This document shows positions 51,001 to 56,492 of a DNA stretch of 64,000 nucleotides, piece by piece; the first letter of the stretch is position 1, and each line of letters begins with the position of its first letter. Below the pieces are notes generated by a model. That model had not been told where the DNA came from. It did no database searches and saw nothing but the letters and a program-made list of their open reading frames with translations. Source of the stretch: Prosopocoilus inquinatus (lineage: Eukaryota > Arthropoda > Insecta > Coleoptera > Lucanidae); assembly GCA_036172665.1 (NCBI GenBank), contig CM069872.1:44130101-44194100 (forward strand), in the 5' to 3' direction. A program made the position numbers and the translations under genes.

Positions 51001-54000
51001 TACTTTTTTGTAATCGATTTTGTACGCTGTAGGGACAAACAACTTTAGCTTATAATGGATATACATTGTTTTCGAGACATCCTGTGGAGTGTATTTAAGA
51101 AGAAACTTTACATAAAGTAATTATTTGCTGAAAATGTGCTTGGGTGTCAACTCGCACTATAACATAATAAATAATTTTATTTAAATAAACGCTTGCTGTG
51201 ACATTTAAAGTAGTACTTTTTCGACATGCTAAGACATCTGTCATATTCACTATTAATTGAAATTTTCACGTCTTTAAGAAATCATGGGATCAAATTTTTA
51301 ATGCTTGGAAGCCGGAAGGTATTCCTGAACAATGCTGCGGTTTGTTAATTCACCGATTTTTCTACACCCTGTATATTTACTTGGTCTAAATACAAAATGA
51401 AAGTAAATCAATATTTTATTTAAATTATAAAATTTCATATTTTTTTTCATTATAAATTATTTGTTATACCTACTCTTCTACAGGGGATTATCTATTGTCT
51501 GATTAATGCTTCGTCCCATTCAAAATAAATTCTAAATTCAATTCAATTCTAAAAAAATAGAAACTATTAAAATATTTTTAAACAAATGGATCATTTCTAA
51601 TAAGGAAAAGTTAGAATTTTGCATGTTTCGTTCTGTTTTATTTTGTCAAAATGAAAATTATGTAGTAAATAGTACACAAGAAAGTAATATACAGGCTGTT
51701 TAAAAAAGATACCTGATATTTTATCCACCTACAGTAACCATCAAATGAAACAAAAAAAATTCTTAATGAAAATAGGTACGTGAAACAAGTGTCTACGTAT
51801 GGAGTTGGATTTGTGCAAAGTTTATAAATGATTCGTTGGACATAGTAGTCGTTGAAATGTTCCGCTTCTTTCAGCCTGTGAAATTAATGGCATTTCTGAC
51901 AAATGTTTGTCCGTTTGGTGAAAGTATTAATTTCACCTTATTTTATTCTGAAGGTTGAATGAAATTTATCGTACCTTATGTATCCTGTAGCGAATAAATT
52001 AGTTAGCTGATGTTCGTGATACGTGATTGTATATGTATATTTAGGTCATTGTGATGGCTGACGCTGTTATTAATACGCCAAAAATGTTCATTTAAAAAAA
52101 AATTCAGAATGAAAATGGAATGAATCCATAAGGAAGAACTTTGTAATTTAATCAATAAACAGCATACCTGGATTTTCAAGGCAAAATGTTACAAATTCAA
52201 GTAGGTTTTGTTTTCCTTTAATTGCTATCAGTGTTTTTAATGTCGCTGCTATAAGTTTTCATTTTAATTCATTAATAACAGCTCGTTTTTCAATTAAAAA
52301 AGTGTCATTATATAGCAATGTAGAAACAGACGACATGCATTTTATATACGATCGTGCTAATTAAGGACGCCTATAAAGCAAAGCGTCCGCACGTCGAAGC
52401 ATTTTTATTCGCTTCTTAATAATATTGTTGACTAATTGATTTACGATTTGTTATGTTAACTGATATGTTAACTGAAACTCTCTTGTTTCTTTTCTCGAAT
52501 ATTTGACGTGGTTAAAATATTAAACAATTTTCTTTAAACACCCTGTAGATGGTGTTGAATTTAAAACACCATTTATACATCATTGAAAATGGTAAAAAAA
52601 TAATGAACGCCCGATAAACTTAAATTTTGACAAAATACTGCAACAATATAAAAAATTAAATAAATAAAGAATAGGATAATATTTTTCTGAAATGTTTGAC
52701 AGATGTTTTTAACTCGACTGGTTCTATAGTAAAAGTCGATTTTATAAAATATTTTTTTTTTAATAGAATTAAAAAGTACTTAAATACGAAGATGTTACAC
52801 TGCTATTCGTTTTGAAAGTCAACGTAATGTAGGTATCTAACACGATAATAAACGTTTCTAATTTATTTTTTCTTACTTTCTTTTCTTTTAGTACAATTAC
52901 TATTAGTACTTACTAATTATTTACCCAAAATTAATAAATGTTAATTCCTACGTTCGACTTTGAGAGTGTACAACCTGTATACTTTTTTTTCAATTTAAGA
53001 TTAAAAGGTCAAAGCTAAGCGATTTATAGGTAGAATTTGGTATCAGGCACTGAGAAAAACGTTCTCTATTGAATTAGATTAAAAAAACACATAAGTTATA
53101 ACTCAATAAAAATTTCAAATGCTGCAAGAATATTAAAAATCAAATACAATCCAAAGAAGTGAATATTTCGAATTATTTGATCTCATAAAAACAAAAATAA
53201 ATAAATACATAAATATATAGGGTGTTCCATTTAAAATAACAAAATTGATGTCGCTTCCGGCGAAACCGACAGTCCAGTAGATATACGTCGAAATATTCAA
53301 ATTAAATTTTTGTTTAACTTAACGTTTCCAAATTTTAAGCAAATTTATTAAAAAGATTAAGATTCTAGAAGAACGAACATGTAGCCTGGGACACACGGTA
53401 GAAATTCAATGGAATCAATTGAAAAGATAATGTTACAGTATGAGCAGGAAAGCGGAAGACCAGTATGTTTCAAAATATAATTAAATAGTAGAAGGTTAAA
53501 TGTTGAAAAGGTATTTTAAAATTTCGCAATATACTGGGTGTTTGGAAATTGCTAGACAAAAAAAAACTGTGGCATCTGGAAGTCCTAAGAAATCCCAGAA
53601 ACCAATTTTTTTTCTGTAAAATAACACCATGTCCATCAATTCATTATTTAAGTAAGCCGCATTCATTTCGCTAATAATAATATACCGAGTTGTGATGACT
53701 GGTATAAGATTACCTTATTGTTACCTTAACTCAGTGGCGCAGAAACAATTTTGACCAAACCTTTAGTAATTTTTATCTCGAAAACCAAAGGATTTTTATT
53801 AGAATTTCTTTTGCCAATGACTTCAACTCACCATCACCAACTCCCAATTTTTTTTGTACTAGCAATTTCCAAACACCCTGTATTATTCTGGTGATCAGTA
53901 ATAATTATTAGATTGATTATAACCCATCTAATGCAATTCATTTTAAATCAAGAAACTATCAGAGCCTGCAGTGTGTTTATCACGTCATGAACTCAGCCAC

Positions 54001-54897
54001 GCATTGTCTATAATTATTATTAAAACAATTGATATGGAATTAACGAAATTTTAAAGTTTAAACAATTAGCATCAGTGTTACGTTGCAAAAATAAAACAGA
54101 AGTGTTCTTTTTTAGCTTAAAACCACAAAAAGTGATTTTAAAACTTTACCAAAAAGAAACATGTTTAAAACATTTTGTTTGAAACAGACGGTATGTTATT
54201 ATTTCGGTGTTTTAGGCACCATGTTTGAAACAGTTTGTTTTAAACTTTCCAACCCTGTATTCATATTCATCGGATTAAATTTGAAGCATTTAAAATTGAA
54301 CAAACCTGACCGCAGATTTTTCATATTTTTGCAAGTGGCCCGCTTTTCTGATTTCATCTACGTAAAGCCCATGTGACACGATAATAATTTTTGTATAAAA
54401 TTAAAAAAAAAACTTACAGAAAAATGTGGAATCATCCAATAAACGTTCACTGTCTCTGACTTTTACAAAAAAATAAAAATAAAGTCATGACATACGGGTT
54501 TTAAAATAAACAATATTAAAACAAATTTTTTGACGGCAATTTATTTTTTTTGTTGCTATTTTTTTTTGAGAGCATTCACTTCAGGAAAAGCCAAGAGAAT
54601 AATAGTAAGTACCTTAGGATAATCAGCACTTCTATATTTAGAAGAATGACTACCAAAAGCGACCCAAACAATTTTAATCGAACAAAGCGCAAACAAACGC
54701 GACAATAATTATTTTTACATAGATTGCCTTCTATCGTTTCATACCGATTGTTTTTCTTTATTGTTCCAGCATCGCGCCTCGCATGTCGTGACGAAAATGG
54801 CATCGTGTTGTCCTTGTCGGAAGCGACACTTGCCGGAGACGACGTGCAGGTCGAACAGACCTAACACTAGACCCGCTGTGAGAACAGATGCGATCAT
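15068..54897 (-). CDS. Kal1: Kallmann syndrome protein / anosmin-1 homologue, seven exons over 40 kb
   Basis: Exons 5' to 3': 54897-54745, 36415-36217, 18364-18053, 17945-17746, 15697-15556, 15493-15288, 15238-15068. They sum to 1383 nt and all phases close, giving 460 residues. Seen: ATG with a signal peptide (MIASVLTAGLVLGLFDLHVV), a Cys-rich start (GKCRF ... TCEARCW), a WAP four-disulfide core (KPGDCP ... CWKDSQCPGLHKCCQHQCG), then fibronectin III repeats (VVIEWKPGEY ... WYHFRVAAVNENG; EIRWTAPQSDLPIQRYNVFW; LQPNSSYFLQIQAIVHYG; DLRIRLVWRAKKDSKYSISWW) and a basic tail. The WAP plus FN3 order is diagnostic of anosmin. Family knowledge: secreted, heparan-sulfate-binding matrix protein acting in cell migration and axon guidance. 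Introns 1 (18.3 kb) and 2 (17.9 kb) are full of repeats; intron 4 contains a hormone gene on the other strand. An earlier 5' UTR exon cannot be excluded. Confidence 0.93.
15750..16020 (-). repeat. dispersed repeat copy in Kal1 intron 4
   Basis: The segment containing AGTAAAAACGTCCGACACC and TGAATTCTTTTCCCTG matches 62035-62115 (AGTATATTCAGCGTAAAAAG, CGTCCAACACTAGG, GAATTCATTTCCCTGATTAT). Two overlapping - strand frames here have no recognisable domain and are repeat-derived. It lies just upstream of the PTTH/Trunk promoter. Confidence 0.55.
16202..16209 (+). promoter_or_regulatory. TATA box of the PTTH/Trunk gene
   Basis: TATATAAG, 60 bp before the ATG at 16269; transcription would start around 16230, leaving a short 5' UTR. 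Confidence 0.6.
16269..17495 (+). CDS. PTTH/Trunk-family torso ligand precursor (cystine-knot hormone)
   Basis: Exons 16269-16277, 16332-16535, 16595-16698 and 17288-17495 give 174 residues. Seen: signal peptide after a three-residue first exon (MEE plus IKIILVFFLLAGFTSG), a propeptide, a dibasic DKR site at the start of exon 3, then a domain with seven Cys: CSC, DLGQSYFPRYI, GKC, C, C, a VVVLKMK strand, WVAEKINVVVGCECG. This spacing (CxC, DLG..PR.I, C, C, C, W.AE, CxC) is that of prothoracicotropic hormone and Trunk, ligands of the Torso receptor kinase. PTTH triggers ecdysone synthesis, Trunk patterns the embryonic ends; I cannot tell which this is. The first intron is 54 bp and in frame, so retention would still translate. 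The exon 2 donor (CTT, GTGGGC) is the one that keeps phase. It is nested in a Kal1 intron, antisense. Confidence 0.82.
16955..17216 (+). mobile_element. dispersed repeat copy A inside PTTH/Trunk intron 3
   Basis: Matches 41445-41705 in reverse complement, for example ACGAAAGGAATGTTTAGCCA and AGAGCTTGCTCG, with a terminal inverted TATCCAACAC ... GTGTTGGATA. It fills much of the 589-bp intron. Confidence 0.65.
17571..17576 (+). terminator. poly(A) signal of the PTTH/Trunk gene
   Basis: AATAAA 76 bp after the stop codon; it lies before the antisense Kal1 exon at 17746, so the two transcripts need not overlap in exons. Confidence 0.5.
18365..19040. other. Kal1 intron 2, no feature recognised
   Basis: AT-rich intronic DNA next to the FN3 exon at 18053-18364; nothing else supported. 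Confidence 0.4.
19041..19650 (+). mobile_element. decayed DNA transposon with Tc1/mariner-like transposase tail
   Basis: Perfect 17-bp terminal inverted repeats, CAGGGTTCCCCATATTA at 19041 and its complement ending at 19650. Internally a + strand frame reads RPPRSPDLTTPDYLLRVT then a stop, followed after decay by ATVEELKDLI and RRVMHNFTFEIEG, the C-terminal catalytic region of mariner-type transposases (P.SPDL...DY.L, then an E-rich helix). Most of the transposase is missing and stops interrupt it. Confidence 0.7.
19651..21069. other. Kal1 intron 2, miscellaneous repeat fragments
   Basis: No gene. GGGCGTTCCATTAAAATAAC near 20350 resembles AGGGTGTTCCATTTAAAATA at 53220, so a short dispersed repeat is present. 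Small frames near 20400-20975 have no domain. Confidence 0.35.
21070..21361. mobile_element. foldback element with hammerhead-like core in each arm
   Basis: Arms of about 115-130 nt are inverted (left CTTCAGCTGCAGTTTGTTAA, right TTAACCAATTGCAGTTGAAG; TTTAGATTAATG and TTAATCTAGAGG flank the loop). On the + strand 21276-21298 reads CTGACGA, a GCA/TGC stem, then GAAAC; the left arm holds the complement with AAAAC instead of GAAAC. Confidence 0.75.
21446..21541. mobile_element. short palindromic element with hammerhead-like core
   Basis: Inverted arms CAACGTTTCGC and GGCGAAACGTCG surround an inner hairpin (ATTTGACGCTTCTT pairing with AAGAAGCTGTCAAAT). On the + strand 21494-21523 reads CTGAAGA, a stem GCTGT/ACGGC with one wobble, then GAAAC. 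Resembles the hairpin at 1319-1445 in its CAACGTTTCG ends. Confidence 0.6.
21542..22656. other. Kal1 intron 2, nothing recognised
   Basis: Open frames such as the one around 22020-22424 (-) have hydrophobic content but no domain, splice context or codon pattern that I would defend. Confidence 0.35.
22657..23510 (+). pseudogene. degraded coding sequence, probably a retrocopy, unidentified
   Basis: From ATG 22657 a frame reads METVRARFIQKIPPHIEYKQ and ends at about 22799. From about 22900 another frame runs to 23370 with a single in-frame stop at 23077-23079; it is hydrophilic and coding-like (for example FTSWQSQRAEDM, KQFEEHLTKEEI, SPSTQMKSPSS). A third frame at about 23435-23509 reads TIPEVVIVERVHYKSKV and ends in a Lys-rich stretch. 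The pattern of long coding-like segments broken by one stop and two shifts suggests a recent pseudogene. I do not recognise the parent protein. A small live gene with unseen introns is the alternative. Confidence 0.35.
23447..23815 (+). repeat. two-unit tandem duplication, period about 190 bp
   Basis: GTAGTAATCGTTGAACGC ... ACAGTATGTTTATTCATAG ... TTCGAAAAATTCCTTTCTA occurs twice, at about 23447 and 23636, with few differences. It overlaps the end of the degraded coding sequence at 22657-23510. Confidence 0.8.
23996..24025 (-). ncRNA. hammerhead-ribozyme-like core motif next to the Penelope-like element
   Basis: - strand: TTGAAGA, GGCC, a TTCTACTGA loop, GGCC, GAAAC. This matches CUGANGA-stem II-GAAA with C3 changed to U. 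Hammerhead ribozymes are reported in Penelope-like elements. I could not confirm stems I and III or a cleavage site, and the C3 change would impair catalysis. Confidence 0.4.
23996..24960 (-). mobile_element. decayed Penelope-like retroelement (RT tail and GIY-YIG endonuclease)
   Basis: On the - strand near 24895-24863 the sequence encodes FRKPTHTDLY, the conserved motif after the RT domain of Penelope-like elements. Around 24510-24400 it encodes SGVYFFSC followed by NSIYIG, a stop in place of Gln, then TGRNIRTRIKERI, the GIY-YIG endonuclease signature of this class. Multiple stops and shifts make it inactive; the upstream RT is missing. A hammerhead-like motif lies about 400 bp downstream of the GIY-YIG region. 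Confidence 0.78.
25069..25384 (-). repeat. 3' LTR of the Gypsy element
   Basis: 316 bp, identical by eye to 31253-31568. The pol stop codon (25367-25369) lies inside this LTR. Confidence 0.96.
25367..29710 (-). CDS. pol: Gypsy Pol polyprotein with C-terminal TARG1-like macro domain and CCCH finger
   Basis: Open frame of 1447 codons (numbering from the Met at 29710); in the element it is probably entered by a -1 shift at residues 26-27. Domains: aspartic protease with DTGA at 78-81; RT about 330-510 with YLDD at 492-495; RNase H about 630-750 (VVDTDAS, RTDHAALKW, RNADALS); integrase zinc finger H872, H879, C909, C912; catalytic D941, D1001, E1037; GPY/F-like region 1177-1212. Residues about 1254-1392 form a macro domain of the TARG1/OARD1 type: EYSLAHCVAEDLKMSKGIA, VFKKKFG, HYLVTKKTSSGKPDY, LAIPKLGCGLDGLDW. 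A CCCH finger follows at C1404, C1412, C1418, H1422. The frame then crosses the polypurine tract and ends 18 bases inside the LTR. Replicates the element through reverse transcription and integration; the macro domain role is unknown. Confidence 0.95.
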   Translation of the reverse strand: MLELPGGRTCSQAMSKAQTGSKEATVKLSRVGAEGQTSTRIQRPPKTKANQVIFLRQLTSSVFVDVTIDDIPHTMLLDTGATKTILRPDVIKSSGRTEPTKWRLKTATGTSATVHGEVEVIITIGSTPIKHRALVADIEDEAILGMDVMCAHGFQLDLKRGVMAVNNEELVLHQRGDVAARVVLAEDVVLPSRTEVIVDAKLDGVFQDGQVIMVEPNTDDQRIGRGVLVGKMLLTAKKEVPVRLMNVNCFSVNIKKGTILGSCTMVSSISRQLETNVPEAKVPKKLWEMVMSTAQELTPDQKTKAKNLIGRYQDVFEVEDGSKGRTDVVKHKIETGEERPIRQAPRRLPLAKREEAERIIREMEKDNVIEPSSSPWASPVVLVKKKDGSTRFCVDYRLLNNVTKKDSYPLPRIDDTLDTLAGSKIFSTLDLKSGYWQVELAPEDREKTAFSIGMGLWQFTVMPFGLCNAPATFERLMETVLKGLSWTTCMVYLDDIIVVGKTFDDHLRNLEGVFQRLRGAGLKLSLKKCHLFQKEVNYLGHIVNGNGIAVDPVKIQVVKDWPTPRNKHQIRSFLGLCTYYRRYVPGFADIAKPLTKLTEEGRPFEWDQQCQIGFEQLKQYLVSAPILSYPLLEGKFVVDTDASNVGIGGVLSQIQEGQEKVIGYFSKVLSKPERNYCVTRRELLAVVKTIEHFYKYLYGRRFLLRTDHAALKWLLRFKNPEGQVARWIERLQEYDFEIQHRAGTSHRNADALSRRPCAEDCKHCSRLDEKVATTARTAIVDDKWQAEELRRDQENDPDLKLVLEWKSRDARPTWEEVAPCAPSVKSYWAQWDSIVLDRGLLRRSIENQEGMEQKTQLLIPKNRVPEVLRELHDGTSGGHLGVKKTMEKVRERFYWVNCKEDVKDWCRKCAVCAASNGPHRRGKAPMRQYNVGSPFERVAIDVAGPFPETNGGNKYIVVVMDYFSKWVEAYALPNQEAVTIAEVLVREWISRYGAPMELHSDQGRNFESALFKNVCTLLGVRKTRTTALHPQSDGMVERFNRTINRHLSKVVSNHQRDWDTYIPLFLMAYRSSVHETTGETPAKVVFGREPRLPCDLKFGVKPGEVSADEDYVSKLRRKKDDIHNQVRHNIQTASDRMKEHYDINAQHGGYHPGALVWLYNPQRRRGLSPKLQTSWEGPYKVMKRINDVVYRIRKVPHGKPKVIHFNRIAPYHGEADEGTVQMAQVSEVNFETFMSHHAEGSKARFGVTTEKQQDLFKVPLEYSLAHCVAEDLKMSKGIAQVFKKKFGQIEELRRQHPVVGKSLQIIDSTADRRRHVHYLVTKKTSSGKPDYQSMWRALYSLRRQLIETHQMKLAIPKLGCGLDGLDWRVIRSMLEVIFHRTGIEVLVCSHHPQATVSNSKTVDCYFFQAGSCKNGPACRFRHPPSRLSPGTFRDETFLRRGQCGEPT
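25385..25397 (-). promoter_or_regulatory. polypurine tract
   Basis: - strand AAGAAGGGGGCAG directly before the 3' LTR: the plus-strand DNA primer site in the family. It is also translated as part of pol. Confidence 0.8.
25535..25951 (-). other. macro domain (predicted ADP-ribose / ADP-ribosyl-ester hydrolase) within Pol
   Basis: Pol residues about 1254-1392. TARG1 (OARD1) removes mono-ADP-ribose from acidic side chains and O-acetyl-ADP-ribose, using a Lys nucleophile and an Asp. Here the Lys pair of TKK (1322-1323) and the Asp of GCGLDGLDW (D1363) occupy those positions, and the ligand-binding GIA and GCGLD loops are kept. Residue match is much closer to TARG1 than to MacroD or viral macro domains. 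Activity is predicted, not shown. Confidence 0.88.
29626..31152 (-). CDS. gag: Gypsy Gag with SAP-like motif, 11-residue coiled coil and zinc knuckle
   Basis: 508 residues from ATG 31152 to TAA 29626. Residues 5-44 fit a SAP motif (KVAELKTEL ... GLKGALQQRL), a DNA/chromatin-binding helix pair. Residues about 72-195 are repeats of an 11-residue unit such as EQSGNFKDELR and EQSRNLEEKLL, a predicted long coiled coil, encoded by about 33-bp tandem DNA. Residues about 260-425 match the retrotransposon capsid domain (PPTFDGKSSWPNYFKQFEAA, FIDGIRDP). A CCHC knuckle C482-C485-H490-C495 ends the protein. Forms the particle and binds the genomic RNA. The SAP-like start and long coiled coil are unusual for a Gypsy Gag. 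Confidence 0.93.
   Translation of the reverse strand: MATRKVLLKDLKVAELKTELEERELETCGLKGALQQRLRSDLLTAGEDPETFLFEISCGPADFNKILKDELREQSRNLEQKLLEQSGNFKDELREQSGNFKDELREQSRNLDEKFQEQSGNLQKLQEQSRNLEEKLLEQSGNFDKLQNKLLEQSRDLDEKFLEQSRNFDEKLLEQSGNLKGEFLEQTKGLEDKLVVKISEETRNLQENVEEIIFQQDNKIKNLEQIMAGLRVFGDQPPVEVLENNETRIMEGPAENSKLKVKPPTFDGKSSWPNYFKQFEAAAKANRWTASEKATSLIVALRGDAIDVLQTMPPEEQEDFDKLVNRMEMRYGQAHLTEVYHAQLRNRCQKSGESLQEFEADVARLAQLAYPTAPVEFLKCLTVQTFIDGIRDPDNQQALRMTHPKTSKNALAYALEFEAARRVSRGHVKVRAAMDFQEEEEEESANAKVGSTIKERAREYATAEDVRRIVEQVFKQKRPLVCWNCQEEGHVRRRCPKPRQDPRKPQLN
29629..29635 (-). promoter_or_regulatory. candidate -1 ribosomal frameshift site between gag and pol
   Basis: - strand G TTA AAC in the gag frame, immediately before the gag stop TAA; a -1 slip gives GTT AAA, which is the pol frame. 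gag and pol overlap by 85 nt with exactly this -1 phase. G UUA AAC is a known slippery heptamer in some viruses. No stimulatory structure was assessed. Confidence 0.65.
31235..31251 (-). promoter_or_regulatory. primer-binding site
   Basis: - strand TGGTGTCGGTGTGCGGG one base after the 5' LTR. The TGG start fits a tRNA CCA end; which tRNA is not resolved here. Confidence 0.6.
31253..31568 (-). repeat. 5' LTR of the Gypsy element
   Basis: 316 bp, identical by eye to the 3' LTR. AATAAA-type signals occur in the region downstream of the initiator. Confidence 0.96.
31405..31439 (-). promoter_or_regulatory. LTR core promoter (TATA plus initiator)
   Basis: - strand TATAAAA at 31439-31433 and TCAGTC initiator at 31410-31405, spaced about 30 bp. 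Both are kept in the diverged solo LTR at 13502-13834, which argues that they matter. Confidence 0.65.
31891..32079. mobile_element. short inverted-repeat element
   Basis: Perfect arms of about 34 bp (AAAATAGCGACATCTTACTA on the left and its complement on the right) around a 120-bp loop. No coding content. Confidence 0.7.
32097..32447 (+). pseudogene. coding-like fragment in two frames, unidentified
   Basis: ATG 32097 opens 46 codons (MDMKKLIKDFREFQCERKRV ...) to TAA 32236-32238. A second frame ends at about 32447 with EELAASIVTIIYKGVEKI and FVAVLERFLQFW. Amphipathic and charged, like a small structural protein, but broken and not recognised. Could be a processed pseudogene. Confidence 0.25.
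32448..33895. other. Kal1 intron 2, nothing recognised
   Basis: Intronic DNA without a repeat or exon that I can support; the small frame near 32651-32884 has no domain. Confidence 0.35.
33896..34152. mobile_element. MITE with TA target duplication
   Basis: Ends GGTGATCATTTTCAATC (left) and GATTGGAAATGATCACC (right), with TA on both sides (33894-33895 and 34153-34154). No transposase. Suggests a Tc1/mariner-type source. Confidence 0.65.
34163..34395. mobile_element. second inverted-repeat element, adjacent
   Basis: Left CCCAATACTATGTTCTTGGG ... CTACTGAAG; right CTTCAGTAGGTAGTTATGG ... GTTGGAATACCCAC. Imperfect arms, loop AT-rich. Confidence 0.5.
34396..36216. other. Kal1 intron 2 near the WAP exon, non-coding
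   Basis: AT-rich. The stretch 35330-35800 has a more even base composition than its surroundings and could be a regulatory element; no motif is claimed. Confidence 0.3.
36624..37230. mobile_element. MITE with CAGTGTGTC ends, nested inverted repeat
   Basis: CAGTGTGTCTC at 36624 and GGGACACACTG ending at 37230, TA on both outer sides; further inside, ATTGATGTTACT and AGACACCAATCC are imperfectly inverted. Within it, 36829-36875 (CTCTTTACATTATCTTATTT) is inverted at about 37000-37036, so a second element sits inside the first. Confidence 0.65.
37416..38205. mobile_element. pogo/Tigger-type non-autonomous element
   Basis: Left end CTCTATAATCCGAAC and right end GTTCGGATTAAAGAGG, the AATCCGAAC motif typical of pogo/Tigger ends. 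Inner long inverted arms around 37570-37630 (GCGGTAGAAG ... GTGAATGACGTCAC) and 38000-38075 (GGCGTCATTCACGGTC ... GGTACCGCT). No transposase frame survives. Confidence 0.6.
39022..39113. repeat. AT microsatellite
   Basis: Repeats of TATATATTA, about ten units, slightly irregular. It creates a spurious Ile/Tyr-rich frame on the - strand. Confidence 0.9.
40326..40351. repeat. ATTAC pentanucleotide microsatellite
   Basis: Five consecutive ATTAC units. Confidence 0.9.
41445..41705 (-). mobile_element. dispersed repeat copy B (partner of 16955-17216)
   Basis: Same family in reverse orientation: TATCCAACAC ... GTGTTGGATA inner inverted repeat, CGAGCAAGCTCTCATGGC, ACATTCCTTTCGTGGC. Lies in Kal1 intron 1. 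Confidence 0.65.
41706..42469. other. Kal1 intron 1, possible conserved non-coding segment
   Basis: 41795-42211 is open on the - strand for 138 codons but shows no domain. The part 42060-42260 is richer in CG-containing words than the surrounding intron (GCGCGCACCGGCG), so a regulatory element is possible. Confidence 0.3.
42470..42640 (+). mobile_element. SINE copy, tRNA-derived, truncated
   Basis: Box B GGTTCAAATCCC at about 42507, then GATGTTTGTTCTATCC and GACCCAACTCAGG, matching the body of the SINE at 43532 (GATGTTTGTGTGGTC, GACCCAGCTCATTG). Box A is degraded. Confidence 0.6.
43532..43780 (+). mobile_element. SINE copy with well kept tRNA head
   Basis: Box A TAGCGGTTAGCC at about 43541 and box B GGTTCGAATCCC at about 43589, in a cloverleaf-like head of about 80 nt, then the shared body. 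Not a functional tRNA: the acceptor arm and anticodon arm do not close cleanly. Confidence 0.75.
43781..44093. other. Kal1 intron 1, nothing recognised
   Basis: Non-coding, no repeat assigned. Confidence 0.35.
44094..44351. mobile_element. two adjacent palindromic MITEs of one family
   Basis: Copy 1 (44094-44221): GGCCCGATCTTAC ... GTAAGATCGAGCC. Copy 2 (44225-44351): GGCCTGATTTCTTC ... GAAGAAATCGGGC. Both share CTGATAAATTTA arms and a GGTTCCCAAGGAT centre. TTA/TAA trinucleotides flank and separate them, which fits the TWA duplication of PIF/Harbinger (inference). Confidence 0.7.
44608..45006. mobile_element. hAT-type MITE with 8-bp target duplication
   Basis: 399 bp. Ends CAGGGCTGTGTAGTCGGAGT and ACCGACTCCGCAGCCCTG; perfect 8-bp duplication ATCAAAAT at 44600-44607 and 45007-45014. 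GAGTCGGAGT-type subterminal repeats on both sides. The 8-bp duplication and CAGGGCTGTG start are typical of hAT elements. Confidence 0.88.
45120..45660. repeat. diverged direct duplication, spacing about 370 bp
   Basis: AACTGACTTGGAAAACAGAT near 45178 and GGCTCACTTGGAAACTAGAT near 45543, each followed by similar A-rich sequence with AAAACACCGAAT/AAAACACTAAAC. A-rich, no frame. Confidence 0.5.
45661..47034. other. Kal1 intron 1, A-rich, non-coding
   Basis: Contains a short near-duplicate (TAACCGACAATGAAATGTTGAG at 46919 versus TAACCGATAGTGAAACGTTGAG at 46961, one continuous 42-bp step). No exon. Confidence 0.35.
47035..47282. mobile_element. foldback element, arms of about 100 bp
   Basis: Left arm 47035-47133 (TTGAATCGATGAGTGCATAA ... 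ATTTTAAGTAATTA) pairs with 47183-47282 (CACTTAAAATAAAAATCTAG ... CATCGATTCAA); loop about 50 nt. The adjoining frame 47218-47610 reads through the right arm and is not credible as a gene. Confidence 0.75.
47283..53533. other. Kal1 intron 1, long non-coding stretch
   Basis: No exon of Kal1 or of another gene found. Short frames (47734-48048, 48318-48503, 49245-49457, 50079-50261) lack domains and splice context. The portion 48180-48720 has a more balanced composition with several CG words and may be regulatory. Repeat ends occur near 47940 and 53220. Confidence 0.35.
53534..53880. mobile_element. MITE with TA duplication
   Basis: 347 bp. Ends GGGTGTTTGGAAATTGCTAG and CTAGCAATTTCCAAACACCC, TA on both sides (53532-53533, 53881-53882). 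No transposase. Tc1/mariner-type by its TA site. Confidence 0.8.
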
Positions 54898-56386
54898 TGC
54901 CGCACTAAGACTGACAATCACTAACTTGACAAGCGCTGCTGGCCTGCTGATCTAGCCACTGCCTGATGCTGCTGCTGTTGTTGCTGTTAGCCCCCTGGTC
55001 CTTACCTACTCCTCCTGCTGAGTGCTTACCCAAATCCGAAAAAAAAGTGCTCCAGTTTCGAACACTCCCAGGTTTTAACGCAAACCTCCACAAGATTATA
55101 CACACTCTGAAGTTCTAACAGCAACTAAAAACTAAAATATGTATTTCTTCTCAAGTTAGCATTAAATAAAAAAAAAAAAACAGATAAATGTTAAAAAAGT
55201 CTTCTTGTTACCTACTAAATAAGATATAATTGACAACTATTTTTATTAGATAACGCGTTATGTAACGTGATTAAATCCTGAAACAAAAATCATGCTTTTT
55301 TGAAGCTTTGAGAGATTACAACGACTTTGCAAGCATTAATCATATGTTAATGAAGTTTTTTTGCGCGCTAAAAACAGCGATAATTTGTCTTTTATTGCCC
55401 TTATTTTTGTTTTGGTAATTAGAGGTTAATATTGAGATATGCAATGTATGGAGGGCGTCGCACTTTTAACGACCTTAAATTTATCGATCGAAATAAATCA
55501 AATCGAATTCTAACGGAACGCATGTCACAAAATGCGTTAAAATACATCAAGTAATTCTTTTGAATACTTAAGTGACGTATAATCCAAATTTTTCCAACCA
55601 GTTGCTAAAGAAAACATTTTTAATTATAATTTAATTTATGTTTCCTTAATTTTATATTTTTTTAATTTTATATATTTGTTCAAATCAGAATGAATAATTT
55701 TCTATGGTTACACCGAATATGACTTTTTCCTTGCCTTTTTTGCGTTTAATTTGTCTTATGTGACAATTTTTCATCAGCAATGACAATCTGAGCAAAGTTA
55801 AAAACCTTTTTAATACTTTTCCATTAAATCATTCGAAATAAAATTGTAATAAATTACTTTTCACGGCACAACTTCTACGACATTTTTATTAACCAACTTT
55901 ATTAGTGCACCAAGCACATTCTCGAAATTAATACAAACGAAATTTTTCCTCAAGATTTAAAAAAAATATGACGTAATGTTACAGTTTTTATTCCCCCGAA
56001 AAATTATGTCATTCCTTATCGCCATCGATTTAAAAAGTGATTTAAAAGATAAATTGAAACTTAAAAAGGCTGTCCTTTAATTTATTTTATTTCCGCCTTC
56101 TTAGTAAATGACATTTTACAGGTTAATTTTGTTGTTTATGGTAACCAAGTAAACGATAAATTACGGGAGCCGATCTGTAATATTTTACGGGCTTGTATAA
56201 AAGACCTGTAAGATTTTAAAGGCTTGTAGACAAGTAATTTGTCTGTTTACATCATCATGACTATGTCTAGCTAGAAACTAGCTAGAAATAACGTCTTCGA
56301 TAAAAAAACGTTTTCATAAAAAAATTAAAGTAAATTAATTAAAAATCGATACGTGAGAGTGAAAACAAAAGTTTGTAGGCGACGCG

Positions 56387-56492
56387 CTTTGTAAATTAAT
56401 CTTTACCAGGCTCAGTGGATTATGGGGCAAGCGACGCAGGAGCGAACCCCACAAACTTCCAGCTCGCCCGTAAAGATTAATTTACAAAGCTT
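56387..56492. repeat. hairpin with 21-bp perfect arms
   Basis: CTTTGTAAATTAATCTTTAC at about 56388 and GTAAAGATTAATTTACAAAG ending at about 56491, around a GC-richer 60-nt loop that also holds GTGGGGTTCGC-like sequence. Too long a loop for a typical insect miRNA; probably a MITE remnant. Confidence 0.55.

Noticed and set aside
54739..54921. Kal1 start eight codons further upstream (MIVSLSAAMIAS)
   Set aside because: That first codon is GTG; the first ATG in frame is at 54897 and gives a proper signal peptide.
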